From Pseudomonadota bacterium (lineage in GTDB: Bacteria > Pseudomonadota > Gammaproteobacteria > Burkholderiales > Burkholderiaceae_C), in assembly GCA_023387335.1 (NCBI GenBank), contig JAEWIF010000001.1:1-52969 (forward strand): a stretch of DNA of 52,969 nt. The letters are read 5' to 3'. The notes under the pieces were generated by a model. The model was not told the origin of the DNA. It did not search any database and worked only from the letters and a program-made list of their open reading frames with translations. This document shows, one piece after another, positions 8,435 through 18,007 of the stretch. The stretch's first letter is position 1; each line of letters opens with the position of its first letter. Position numbers and translations under genes: made by a program.

Positions 8435-9355
8435 ATGGATCGCACGCCTTCCCCGGCCTGGCCGCCCCTGCCGTTGTCCGAATGGGAGGACACGCGCGCG
8501 GCGCTGCACCTGTGGATGCAGGTGATCGGCAAGCTGCGGCTGGCCTGCACGCCCTGGACCAACCACTCCTGGCACGTGACGCTGCCGCTCACCGCGCGCG
8601 GCATCGCCACCGGTCTGCTGCCCTGCGCGGGCCGCTTCTGGCAGGCCGAGTTCGATTTCGTGGACCACCAGCTCAAGTTCGCGAGCAGCGACGGCGGCAC
8701 GGCCACGGTCGCGCTGAAACCGCAGTCGGTGGCGCAGTTCCACGCAGCGGTGCGGGACGCGCTGGCTTCGCTCGGCATCGCCATGGACATCGACACCATG
8801 CCGTGCGAGATCCCTGGCGCCGTGCCGTTCGAGCAGGACACGGCCCAGCGGCCGTACGACGCCGACGCGGTCCAGCGGCACTGGCGCATCCTGCTGCAGG
8901 CCGACCGCGTGCTGCGCATTTTCCGGTCGCGCTTCCGCGGCAAGGCCAGCCCGGTGCATTTCTTCTGGGGCGCGATGGACCTGGCGGTCACGCGCTTCTC
9001 CGGCCGCGAAGCACCTCAGCATCCGGGCGGCGTGCCGCATCTCGCCGACTGGGTGGTGCGGGAGGCGTATTCCCACGAGGTCAGCAGCTGCGGCTTCTGG
9101 GCCGGTCCGGGCCTGGGTGAGCCGGCGTTCTATTCGTACGCGTACCCCGAGCCGGATGGATTCGCCGCGGCCCGGGTGCGGCCGTCGGCGGCGTTCTACA
9201 GCGAGACGCTCAGGGAGTTCGTGCTGCCGTACGAGGCGGTGCGCCAGTCGCCCGACCCGGACGCGACGCTGCTGGAATTCCTGCAGTCCACCTACGAGGC
9301 CGCGGCGGGGCTGGGCAGGTGGGACCGCGCGGAGCTGGAGTGCCGGCTGCCCTAG
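8435..9355 (+). CDS. DUF5996 family protein
   Basis: A 306-residue protein matching DUF5996 almost end to end: LPLSEWEDTRAALHLWMQVIGKLRL, NHSWHVTLPLTARG, PVHFFWGAMDLAVTRFSGR, EAYSHEVSSCGFWAG, and the closing FLQSTYEAAAGLGRWDR. The family is common and soluble; no function is established. There are many conserved Trp and His residues, and no signal peptide. The ATG follows CCGGAG. It is divergent from the glycan operon and ends with a 4-base convergent overlap with the UspA gene. Confidence 0.85.
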   Translation: MDRTPSPAWPPLPLSEWEDTRAALHLWMQVIGKLRLACTPWTNHSWHVTLPLTARGIATGLLPCAGRFWQAEFDFVDHQLKFASSDGGTATVALKPQSVAQFHAAVRDALASLGIAMDIDTMPCEIPGAVPFEQDTAQRPYDADAVQRHWRILLQADRVLRIFRSRFRGKASPVHFFWGAMDLAVTRFSGREAPQHPGGVPHLADWVVREAYSHEVSSCGFWAGPGLGEPAFYSYAYPEPDGFAAARVRPSAAFYSETLREFVLPYEAVRQSPDPDATLLEFLQSTYEAAAGLGRWDRAELECRLP

Positions 9356-9807
9356 CGCCGGGACTTCTCGCGGACCACCAGCACCGGCACCGGCGCGAAC
9401 CGCACGATCTGCTCGGCGCCGCTGCCCAGCATCGCGCGGCTGAGGCCCTTGCGCCCGTGCGTGCCCACGACGACGAGGTCGGCATCCCACGCGAGCGCCT
9501 GGTCGGCCACCTTGTCGCCGAGCCGGCTGCCGGGTTCGTCGACGAGGAGCGTGTCGTACGGTACGCCCGCCGACTGGCAGATGGCGGCGGCGTCTTCCAG
9601 CACCTTGCGGGCCTGCTTCTGCAGCTCTTCCAGCACCGCCGCGCCGGCGTACTCGTAGCCGCCCGCGAAGTAGTCGATCTGGTCGAGCACGTGCAGCACC
9701 CGCACCCGCCCGCCGCCGTCGCGCGCGAGCTGCGTGGCCGAAACCAGGGCCCGGGTGGACACTTCGCTGCCGTCGCACGGCACCAGGATGCGCTTGAAAT
9801 CGGACAT
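9352..9807 (-). CDS. Universal stress protein, UspA family
   Basis: A 151-residue single-domain Usp. It opens with ILVPCDGSEVSTRAL and has the ATP-binding signature at the end: VVVGTHGRKG followed by GSGAEQIVR, that is G-2x-G-9x-G-S/T. This puts it in the nucleotide-binding subgroup. Such proteins are induced in stationary phase and stress. The gene stands alone; its stop overlaps the stop of the convergent DUF5996 gene. Confidence 0.92.
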   Translation of the reverse strand: MSDFKRILVPCDGSEVSTRALVSATQLARDGGGRVRVLHVLDQIDYFAGGYEYAGAAVLEELQKQARKVLEDAAAICQSAGVPYDTLLVDEPGSRLGDKVADQALAWDADLVVVGTHGRKGLSRAMLGSGAEQIVRFAPVPVLVVREKSRR

Positions 9808-9926
9808 GGGGGACTCCTGTGGTCGAGGCGATCAGCCTCGGTTGCCAATCTAGAGCGCCGTCACGACCTTGTCCGTGACGTGGATCAATCGAGTCTCGAC
9901 TGCGCCGCGTCCGCCCGTTTGTAGCG

Positions 9927-9945
9927 TGTAACGCAACGCGATACA
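9927..9945. promoter_or_regulatory. Inverted repeat upstream of higB, candidate HigA operator
   Basis: TGTAACG-CAACG-CGATACA: 7-base arms with one mismatch and a 5-base spacer, 12 bases before the higB ATG. The right arm contains a plausible -10 element (GATACAAT). Autoregulation of higBA by HigA at such a palindrome is known for the family; the assignment here is inferred from position and symmetry. Confidence 0.5.
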
Positions 9946-9957
9946 ATTGAGCCGGAA

Positions 9958-10239
9958 ATGGCCATCAAGTCCTTCGCCCACAAGGGCCTGGAACGGTTCT
10001 TCCTCACCGGTAGCAAGGCCGGCATCCAGGCGGCGCACGCGGCGAGGCTGGGCCGGCAACTGCTGGCGCTGGATTCCGCATCCCAACCCCAGGAAATGAA
10101 CGTTCCCGGTTGGGACCTGCATCCATTGAGCGGCAAGCTGGCGGGGCATTGGTCGGTCTGGGTGAACGGAAACTGGCGCCTGACGTTCCGCTTCGAGAAC
10201 CACGACGCCATCCTGGTCGACTACCAGGACTACCACTGA
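9958..10239 (+). CDS. higB: HigB-like toxin (RelE superfamily mRNA interferase)
   Basis: A 93-residue protein of the HigB/RelE fold. It has the typical opening (MAIKSFAHKGLERFF), LARQL-like helix ARLGRQLLALDSA, and the end WSVWVNGNWRLTFRFENHDAILVDYQDYH, containing the conserved NWR-x-TFRF strand with the catalytic-site Arg. HigB toxins cleave mRNA on the ribosome. It comes before its antitoxin, the usual higBA order, with 28 bases between them. There is little Shine-Dalgarno sequence before its ATG, which would keep toxin synthesis below antitoxin synthesis. Confidence 0.9.
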   Translation: MAIKSFAHKGLERFFLTGSKAGIQAAHAARLGRQLLALDSASQPQEMNVPGWDLHPLSGKLAGHWSVWVNGNWRLTFRFENHDAILVDYQDYH

Positions 10240-10267
10240 GAATCGAGAGAAGCATGGAGGTCGCGAC

Positions 10268-10639
10268 ATGATGCACAGCCCCCCTCATCCCGGATCGATC
10301 CTGCGGGAGGACGTGCTCCCGGCGCTCGGCCTCAGCGTGACCGAGGCGGCGGACCAGCTTGGCGTTTCCCGCGTGACGCTGTCGCGCACCGTGAACGGCA
10401 ACGCGGCCATCAGCGCCGACATGGCCTTGCGGTTGGAAGCCTGGCTCGGCCCGGAGAACGGTGGCTCGGCGGACCTGTGGCTTCGCATGCAGACGGCCTA
10501 CGACCTCTGGCAGGCTCGGCAGGTTGCGAAACCCATGCTGCGGCAGGTGAAGAGGGCACCCGTGGCCCAGGATCGCGAGCATGCCGACGCCGCGGTCCGA
10601 AGAGCTGAGCGCACTTTACGCACCGAGAAGAACCGCTGA
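10268..10639 (+). CDS. higA: HigA-like antitoxin (XRE-family HTH)
   Basis: A 123-residue HigA antitoxin. HPGSILREDVLPALGLSVTEAADQLGVSRVTLSRTVNGNAAIS is the classic HigA HTH (residues 7-50), followed by DLWLRMQTAYDLWQAR. A strong GGAGG lies at about 10255-10259, in contrast with the weak site of higB. Family members are usually about 95-105 residues; this one has a basic tail of about 25 residues (VKRAPVAQDREHADAAVRRAERTLR). Two ATGs in tandem (10268 and 10271) are possible starts. It neutralises HigB and represses the operon. Confidence 0.9.
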   Translation: MMHSPPHPGSILREDVLPALGLSVTEAADQLGVSRVTLSRTVNGNAAISADMALRLEAWLGPENGGSADLWLRMQTAYDLWQARQVAKPMLRQVKRAPVAQDREHADAAVRRAERTLRTEKNR

Positions 10640-10644
10640 GCTCC

Positions 10645-10672
10645 GCCGCGTGGGCCTGTTTCCAAACGCGGC
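10645..10672. terminator. Hairpin between convergent higA and LLM genes
   Basis: GCCGCGT and ACGCGGC form a perfect 7-base stem around a 14-base loop, located between two convergent stops. There is no T-run on either side, so if it terminates transcription it does so weakly or from the fold alone. Confidence 0.35.
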
Positions 10673-10677
10673 CGCCC

Positions 10678-11664
10678 TCAACCCATCAGCCCCAACCCCG
10701 CCACGATCTCGAACGACCGCAACCGCGCCGTGTGGTCGAAGATCTGCCCGGCGATCATCAGCTCGTCGGCGCCGGTGCGCTCGATGAACGCGAGCAGCGA
10801 GCGCTTCACCGTTTCGGGCGAGCCGATCGCGGTGCAGGAGAGCACGCTGTCGAGCAATGCGCGTTCCGCCGGGCCGAGGTGGTTCACGTAGCCCGGCAGG
10901 GGCGGCGGCAGCCTGGTGGGGCGGCCGCTGCGCAGGTTGACGAAGGCCTGCTGCAGCGAAGTGGCGAGCACGGCCGCCTGTTCGTCGGTGTCGGCCGCGA
11001 CCACGTTGAAGCCCAGCATCACGTGGGGCCGGTCCAGTTGTTCCGAGGGCTTGAAGTTGGCGCGGTAGATCTCGATCGCCTGCATCAGCTGGCCCGGCGC
11101 GAAGTGCGAGGCGAAAGCGTAGGGCAGCCCCAGCATCGCGGCCAGCTGCGCGCCGAACAGGCTGGAGCCCAGGATCCACACCGGCACCTTCAGGCCCGTG
11201 CCGGGCACGGCGCGCACCGGGCCGCGCGGGCGGTCGGACAGGTAGTCCATCAGCTCCACCACGTCGCGCGGGAACTCGTCCGGGTCGGAGTGCAGGCTGC
11301 GGCGCAGGGCGCGCGCGGTGGTCGGGTCCGAGCCCGGCGCGCGGCCCAGGCCCAGGTCGATGCGCCCGGGGTAGAGCGACTCCAGCGTGCCGAACTGCTC
11401 GGCGATCACCAGCGGCGAGTGGTTGGGCAGCATGATCCCGCCGGCACCCACGCGGATGGTCTTCGTGCCGCCGGCCACGTGCCCGATCAGCACCGACGTG
11501 GCCGCGCTCGCGATGCCGGGCATGCCGTGGTGCTCGGCCAGCCAGTAGCGGCGATAGCCCAGGCGCTCGGCGTGCTGCGCCAGCGACAGGCTGTTGCGAA
11601 ACGACTGGGAAGCGTCGGAGCCTTCGGGGATGGGGGAGAGGTCGAGGACGGAAAGCGGGGTCAT
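10678..11664 (-). CDS. LLM class flavin-dependent oxidoreductase
   Basis: A 328-residue luciferase-like monooxygenase of the MsnO8/YhbW-type subgroup. It has LSVLDLSPIPEG at the N-terminus, the barrel motif RYWLAEHHGMPGIASAATSVLIG, VGAGGIMLPNHSPLVIAEQFGTLESLYPGRIDLGLGRAPG, and a late GSPETVKRSLLAFIERTGADELM. These proteins use FMNH2 or F420; in this kind of bacterium FMN is expected. The substrate is unknown. It is downstream of fghA-adhC on the same strand with a 55-base gap, so it may be a trailing gene of that operon. Confidence 0.88.
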   Translation of the reverse strand: MTPLSVLDLSPIPEGSDASQSFRNSLSLAQHAERLGYRRYWLAEHHGMPGIASAATSVLIGHVAGGTKTIRVGAGGIMLPNHSPLVIAEQFGTLESLYPGRIDLGLGRAPGSDPTTARALRRSLHSDPDEFPRDVVELMDYLSDRPRGPVRAVPGTGLKVPVWILGSSLFGAQLAAMLGLPYAFASHFAPGQLMQAIEIYRANFKPSEQLDRPHVMLGFNVVAADTDEQAAVLATSLQQAFVNLRSGRPTRLPPPLPGYVNHLGPAERALLDSVLSCTAIGSPETVKRSLLAFIERTGADELMIAGQIFDHTARLRSFEIVAGLGLMG

Positions 11665-11719
11665 GCCGGGATTCTGGCGGCGGGTCGCCGGAGCTGCCTG
11701 CGCCGTCCGGCAAGCCCCT

Positions 11720-12559
11720 TCAAAGCGTCCGCGCGTGATGTTCCAGGTGCTCGCCCACGAACGTCATGATGAAGAAGTAGCCGTGGTCGTAGCCCTCGTG
11801 CCGGCGCAGCGTGAGCGGCTGGCCCGCGGCTTCGCAGGCCTGCTCCAGGCGTTCCGGCTGCAGCTGTTCCTCCAGGAACTGGTCCTGCATCCCCTGGTCG
11901 ACCAGCAGGTGCGGCACGCGGGCGCCGCTCGCGATCAGCCGCACCGCGTCGTGCCGGGCCCATTCGGCGGTGTCCCCGCCCAGGTAGCCGGTGAAAGCCT
12001 TGCGGCCCCATGGCACCTCCGAGGGCGCGACGATCGGCGCGAAGGCCGACACGCTGCGATACCTCCCCGGATGCCGCAGCGCCAACGTCAGCGCGCCGTG
12101 CCCGCCCATCGAGTGGCCCAGGATGCCGCAGCGATCCAGCTGCACCGGGAAGTTCCGCTGCAGCAGCGAAGGCAGCTCGCTCGTGAGCCAGCTCTCCATG
12201 CGCCAGTGGCGCGCATAGGGCTCGCGCGTCGCGTCCAGGTAGAAGCCGGCCGCGGTGCCGAAGTCCCAGTGCTCGTCGGCCGCCGCGATGCCCGTGTTGC
12301 GCGGACTCGTGTCCAGCGTGACCAGCACCAGCCCTAGTCTTGAAGCATGCTGCTGCGCGCCCGCCTTGATCGCGAAGGTCTGCTCGTTGCAGGTCAGGCC
12401 GGCGAGGCACAGCACGACGGGGCAGGGCCCCTGGCGCGCCTGCGGTGGCACGTACACGCCGAACCGCATCGGCAGGCCGATGGCCTGGGACGCATGCTCG
12501 TAGAAGCCCTGCACGCCGTCGAACGCACGGTGTTCCTCGAGCGTGGTGATGCCTTCCAT
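11720..12559 (-). CDS. fghA: S-formylglutathione hydrolase
   Basis: A 279-residue esterase D family protein. The nucleophile elbow is GHSMGG with Ser150, and the catalytic His is in YDHGYFF near the end. It also shows LCLAGLTCNEQTF and the typical DTSPRN loop. It hydrolyses S-formylglutathione to formate and glutathione, the second step of glutathione-dependent formaldehyde removal. It follows adhC with a single base between them, so the two are co-transcribed and their products act in sequence. Confidence 0.95.
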   Translation of the reverse strand: MEGITTLEEHRAFDGVQGFYEHASQAIGLPMRFGVYVPPQARQGPCPVVLCLAGLTCNEQTFAIKAGAQQHASRLGLVLVTLDTSPRNTGIAAADEHWDFGTAAGFYLDATREPYARHWRMESWLTSELPSLLQRNFPVQLDRCGILGHSMGGHGALTLALRHPGRYRSVSAFAPIVAPSEVPWGRKAFTGYLGGDTAEWARHDAVRLIASGARVPHLLVDQGMQDQFLEEQLQPERLEQACEAAGQPLTLRRHEGYDHGYFFIMTFVGEHLEHHARTL

Positions 12560-12560
12560 C

Positions 12561-13667
12561 TCAGTACACCACGACCGATCGGATCGACTCGCCGGCCTTC
12601 ATCAGGTCGAAGCCCTTGTTGATGTCCGCGAGCTCGAGCTTGTGGGTGATCAGGTCGTCGATGTTGATCTTTCCTTCCATGTACCAGTCGACGATCTTGG
12701 GGACATCGGTGCGTCCGCGCGCGCCGCCGAAGGCCGAGCCCTTCCACACGCGCCCCGTCACCAGCTGGAAGGGCCGCGTCGCGATCTCCTTGCCGGCATC
12801 GGCCACGCCGATGATCACGCTCTGGCCCCAGCCCTTGTGGCAGCACTCCAGCGCCTGGCGCATGGTGGTGGTGTTGCCGATGCACTCGAAGCTGTAGTCG
12901 GCGCCGCCGTCGGTCAGCTGCACGATGGCGTCGACGATGTTCGCGTGGTCCTTGGGGTTGAGGAAATGCGTCATGCCGAACTTGCGCGCCATCGCCTCGC
13001 GCGCCGGGTTCAGGTCGATGCCGATGATCTTGTCGGCCCCGACCATGCGCGCGCCCTGGATGACGTTCAGGCCGATGCCGCCCAGGCCGAACACCACCAC
13101 GTTGGCGCCCGGCTCGACCTTGGCCGTGTAGATCACCGCGCCCACGCCGGTGGTGACGCCGCAGCCGATGTAGCAGACCTTGTCGAAGGGCGCGTCGGAG
13201 CGGATCTTCGCCATCGCGATCTCGGGCGCGACGATGTAGTTGCTGAAGGTGGAGCAGCCCATGTAGTGCAGCACCGGCTTGCCCTTGAGCGAGAAGCGCG
13301 AGCTGCCGTCGGGCATCAGGCCCTTGCCCTGCGTGCCGCGGATCTGCTGGCACAGGTTGGTCTTGCGCGACAGGCAGAACTTGCACTGCCGGCATTCGGG
13401 CGTGTAGAGCGGGATCACGTGGTCGCCCGGCTTGAGCGAGGTGACGCCCGGGCCGACCTCGACCACCACGCCCGCGCCCTCATGGCCGAGCACGGCGGGG
13501 AACAGGCCTTCCGGGTCGGCGCCCGACAGCGTGTAGTAATCGGTGTGGCAGATGCCGGTGGCCTTGATCTCGACCAGCACCTCGCCGGCGCGCGGGCCGT
13601 CCAGGTCCAGTTCTTCGATGGTCAGCGGCTGGCCGGCCTGCCAGGCTACGGCGGCTCGAGTCTTCAT
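12561..13667 (-). CDS. adhC: S-(hydroxymethyl)glutathione dehydrogenase / class III alcohol dehydrogenase
   Basis: A 368-residue zinc-dependent class III ADH (FrmA/AdhC). Catalytic zinc ligands are Cys40 and His62 (ATGICHTDYY, GHEGAG); the structural zinc site is Cys92, 95, 98 and 106. The Rossmann motif FGLGGIGLNVIQGARMVGA is present. It oxidises S-(hydroxymethyl)glutathione with NAD+ and also reduces S-nitrosoglutathione. AAAGGA lies just before the ATG. It heads the adhC-fghA operon. No frmR-type regulator is nearby. Confidence 0.95.
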   Translation of the reverse strand: MKTRAAVAWQAGQPLTIEELDLDGPRAGEVLVEIKATGICHTDYYTLSGADPEGLFPAVLGHEGAGVVVEVGPGVTSLKPGDHVIPLYTPECRQCKFCLSRKTNLCQQIRGTQGKGLMPDGSSRFSLKGKPVLHYMGCSTFSNYIVAPEIAMAKIRSDAPFDKVCYIGCGVTTGVGAVIYTAKVEPGANVVVFGLGGIGLNVIQGARMVGADKIIGIDLNPAREAMARKFGMTHFLNPKDHANIVDAIVQLTDGGADYSFECIGNTTTMRQALECCHKGWGQSVIIGVADAGKEIATRPFQLVTGRVWKGSAFGGARGRTDVPKIVDWYMEGKINIDDLITHKLELADINKGFDLMKAGESIRSVVVY

Positions 13668-13811
13668 GGCGGGGTCCTTTGTGAACCGCGCATCCTAGAC
13701 GCGAAAGCGCGCGAGTCGTGCACTTCTTCTCATCCGCGGCGCCGCCAGCTCATCCGCGACCGTGGAGCCGCCGCTATGCTGCGCCCGCATCCACAACGGA
13801 GGAGGAGAGAA

Positions 13812-14384
13812 ATGATGCGCAAGCTTCTGATGCTGCTGTTGTCCGCCGCGCTGCTGGCAGGCTGCGGAACCACCACCACCCAGATCACGGATTTCACGGA
13901 CCGCTCGGTCGGCTACGGCTGGCTGAACATCCAGGAGGTCGAGGCCAACCGGCTGCACGACGTCTCGATCTACCAGTTCCGGCCGCACACCGCCGAGCCC
14001 TACTTCCCGGCCGCGATCAAGGAGTTCAAGGGCGGCTACCTGTACTGGACGATGGCGTTGCCGCAAGGTGCGCACAAGACGATCTCCGCCTCGGGCCAGC
14101 GCTGCCTCGGTTTCCTGTGCAGCAACACCAGCTACCGCTATTCGTTCGGCAAGCAGGGCGACGACGTGGGCGCGGTGACCATCCGGACGCCGGGCGTCTA
14201 CCACCTGGGCTCCTACGACCTGAAGGACGTGAAGACCGGCTTCTTCGAAGCGGGCAAGTTCGACGCCGTGCCGGCCGTGCGCGCGCCTTCGCGCCGCGAG
14301 ATGCTGGAGGAGATCCTCAAGGACGCGCAGGACACGCCGGTGATCGCCGAGCGCATCCGCCGCGAACTCGCGAGCCAGCGATGA
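13812..14384 (+). CDS. Lipoprotein of unknown function
   Basis: A 190-residue protein with a clear lipoprotein signal (KLLMLLLSAALLAGC, Cys18). The mature part has YYGWLNIQEVEANRLHDVSIYQF-like strands and a short Cys pair RCLGFLCSN that could form a disulfide, then a charged helical tail (SRREMLEEILKDAQDTPVIAERIRREL). I do not recognise the family with certainty. GGAGGAGAG at 13801-13809 supports this start. It overlaps the second lipoprotein by 4 bases (ATGA), so the two are probably partners in the envelope. Confidence 0.75.
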   Translation: MMRKLLMLLLSAALLAGCGTTTTQITDFTDRSVGYGWLNIQEVEANRLHDVSIYQFRPHTAEPYFPAAIKEFKGGYLYWTMALPQGAHKTISASGQRCLGFLCSNTSYRYSFGKQGDDVGAVTIRTPGVYHLGSYDLKDVKTGFFEAGKFDAVPAVRAPSRREMLEEILKDAQDTPVIAERIRRELASQR

Positions 14385-14962
14385 AGGCGCTGCTGATCGC
14401 CGCGTTCGCGCTGCTGCTGCAGGCCTGCGCCGTGCCGCAGGCGCTGCCGGAAACCAGCGCGCTCGATGCGGGACCCGACGAAGTCGTCGTCATCGGCAAG
14501 ATCGAGCTGGTGCCGCCGCTGGACCCGAAGTTCGAGCAGCGCTCGCACTGGAACGTGGTGGGCGAGAAGCGCCTGCTCGGCCGCGTGTGGATGTCCACCG
14601 GCGCCGAGTACCGGCCGATCACCACCACGCAGCTGGAGGGATCGGAGTTCCAGCGCAGCCTGGAAGCGCAATGGGGCGTGCCCTTCATGGTCAAGGCGGC
14701 GCGCCAGCGCACCTGGCTGAACGGCGGCGTCACGCACCTGGACGTGCTGCGCCAGGAGCGCCTGTGGTTCCCCGGCGGCTTCTGGTTCGACGTGCCCGCC
14801 GGCGCGCGGGCCGTCTACGTGGGCACGCTGCGCTACCACCGCAACGACTTCAACGCGATCACCCGCGTCGAGGTGCTGGACGAGCGGCGCGACCTCGCCG
14901 CCGTGCTCAAGGGCGCGCCGGCCGCGGACGTGCGGACTTCGCTGCTGCAGCGCCTGCGCTGA
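14381..14962 (+). CDS. Second lipoprotein of unknown function
   Basis: A 193-residue protein with lipobox LLLQAC (Cys16). The mature part begins DEVVVIGKIELVPPLDP, followed by beta-rich sequence with several Trp/Phe residues (RLWFPGGFWFDVPAGARAVYVGTLRYHRN). The phrase VPAGARAVYVGTL resembles lipoprotein families in which a strand ends with a PxG turn, but no named family is certain. It is coupled to the upstream lipoprotein by an ATGA overlap. Confidence 0.75.
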   Translation: MKALLIAAFALLLQACAVPQALPETSALDAGPDEVVVIGKIELVPPLDPKFEQRSHWNVVGEKRLLGRVWMSTGAEYRPITTTQLEGSEFQRSLEAQWGVPFMVKAARQRTWLNGGVTHLDVLRQERLWFPGGFWFDVPAGARAVYVGTLRYHRNDFNAITRVEVLDERRDLAAVLKGAPAADVRTSLLQRLR

Positions 14963-15035
14963 GCGGCCCTGGCGGCCCCCCGGAGGGCCGGCGCCAGTGC
15001 CGAGCAGGCCTCTTCGTTCGTAACACTTGCAGCGC

Positions 15036-15056
15036 CACCGGTACAAACAACCGGTG
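15036..15056. promoter_or_regulatory. Inverted repeat before the two-component operon
   Basis: CACCGGT and ACCGGTG, perfect 7-base arms separated by ACAAACA, centred about 66 bases before the sensor kinase start. No T-run follows, so an operator is more likely than a terminator. Which protein binds is unknown; autoregulation by the downstream NtrC-like protein is possible. Confidence 0.45.
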
Positions 15057-15111
15057 TGCAGCACCGCGCTGCGCGGGCATATTGGGGCCTGGCTCATGCG
15101 AGGCCATGCCC

Positions 15112-16433
15112 ATGATGAAGAACCCGTTCGAGCTCACGCGCCGGTTCGCGATCCTCGGCCTGGTGCTGACGGCCCTGGTCAGCGTGGGGTGCTCGTTCGC
15201 TTTCTCCCGGTTCATGGTGCGCAACCTGCTCAAGCAGGATGCGTCGGTGAGCATGGAATTCGTGCAGAGCGTGGTGGAGCTGCAGCAAGCGCGCGACTAC
15301 TTCTCCCGGCGCAGCGCGGCCGATACGCACGTGGTGGAGTTCTTCAACCGCATCGCGTCGATGCCGCACGTGATCCGCACCAACGTGTTCTCGACGGAGC
15401 GGACCATCATCTGGTCGAGCGATCCGGACCTGATCGGCCGCCACTTCGACGACAACCCGGAGCTGGAGGAAGCCCTGGCAGGCGAACTGCACGTCTCGCG
15501 CAGCGAGCTGCGCGACAAGTCCGAGCACGTGGCGCTGGACGGCGAACGCAAGAAGGCGGTGATCGAGAACTACCTGCCGGTGCGCAGCGGCGGCGAGGTG
15601 ATCGGGGTGGTCGAGGTCTACAAGAGCTCGCAGGCGTTGACCGAGGCGATCGACAAGGGCCTGCGGCTGATCTGGATCGCCGGCATCGGCGGCGGCCTGT
15701 TCCTCTACGGCGTGCTGCTGTGGGCGGTGCAGCGCGCCGAACGCATCATCCAGGCGCAGCAGGCGCGATTGGTGCAGAACGAGACGCTGGCGGCGCTGGG
15801 CGCGATGGCGTCGGCGGTGGCGCACGGCATCCGCAACCCGCTGGCGTCGATCCGCTCCAGCGCCGAGCTCAACCTGGAGAACTCCTCCGACACGGTGCGG
15901 GAAGCCAGCGAGGACATCGTCGACGAGGTGGACCGGCTCGAGCGCTGGGTGCGCGACCTGCTGGCCTACGCGGTGCCCGAGGCCGGCGAGCCGGAGAACG
16001 TGCGGGTCTCGCAGGTGCTGGACGACAGCATCGAGGGCTTCGCGCGGGTGTTCGCCAAGCGCGACATCCGCGTGTCGGCCCAGGCCGAGGACGCGGCCAC
16101 CTTCGTGCGCGCCGACCAGGCCCTGCTGGCGCAGGCCTTCAACTGCCTGCTGACCAACGCGATGGAGGCCATGCCGCACGGCGGTGAGGTGAAGCTCTCG
16201 ACTTCGCTGGCGGGCCCGGGCCGGCTGCGCGTGAGCATCAGCGACACCGGCATCGGCTTCTCGCCGGCGGGCCTGCAGAACGCCTTCATTCCGCGCAAGT
16301 CGACCAAGCGCACCGGACTCGGACTGGGGTTGCCGCTCACGCGCCGCATCGTCGAGCGATTCGGCGGCACGATCGAGCTGAAAAGCCGCAGCACGGGCGG
16401 GGCGACGGTGAACGTCGATCTCCCGATCGCCCG

Positions 16434-16437
<4 letters not shown>
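15112..16437 (+). CDS. Membrane sensor histidine kinase (NtrB/AtoS-like)
   Basis: A 441-residue kinase. TM1 is about residues 12-32, followed by a periplasmic sensor of about 150 residues (with RTNVFSTERTIIWSSDPDLIG, a PDC-like pattern) and TM2 about 184-206. The H-box AHGIRNPLASIRSS has His238. Then come the N-box NCLLTNAMEAM, the G1 box DTGIGF and GLGLGLPLTRRIVERFGG. HGIRNP places it with NtrB-type kinases that pair with sigma-54 activators. I chose the ATG at 15112 because GAGG ends 8 bases before it; ATG at 15106 is also open. It overlaps its regulator by 4 bases (GTGA). Confidence 0.9.
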
Positions 16438-17834
<1,397 letters not shown>

Positions 17835-17837
17835 AAT

Positions 17838-17853
17838 CGGGGCAACTGCCCCG
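17838..17853. terminator. Hairpin after the NtrC-like gene
   Basis: CGGGGCA-AC-TGCCCCG, a perfect 7-base inverted repeat directly after the stop codon. There is no T-run, so it is a terminator-like stem of uncertain strength. A further GGGGC downstream offers an alternative pairing. Confidence 0.35.
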
Positions 17854-18007
17854 GTCACTGGGGCATCTCACCCACTTCGACCGGCGCCTGGGAGCGTACT
17901 CAACCGCCCGGCATCGAGCATGCGCCGGTCCGGAGCATGCAGGACGCGGGAGTGCACCCCGTTGGCACGGGCGATGCAGCCGCGAGGGTTCCCAAAGGAG
18001 CCTCTTG

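Noticed and set aside
9927..10639. higBA as the edge of a mobile element
   Set aside because: No integrase, transposase, direct repeat or tRNA is nearby, and the flanks look like ordinary chromosomal genes.
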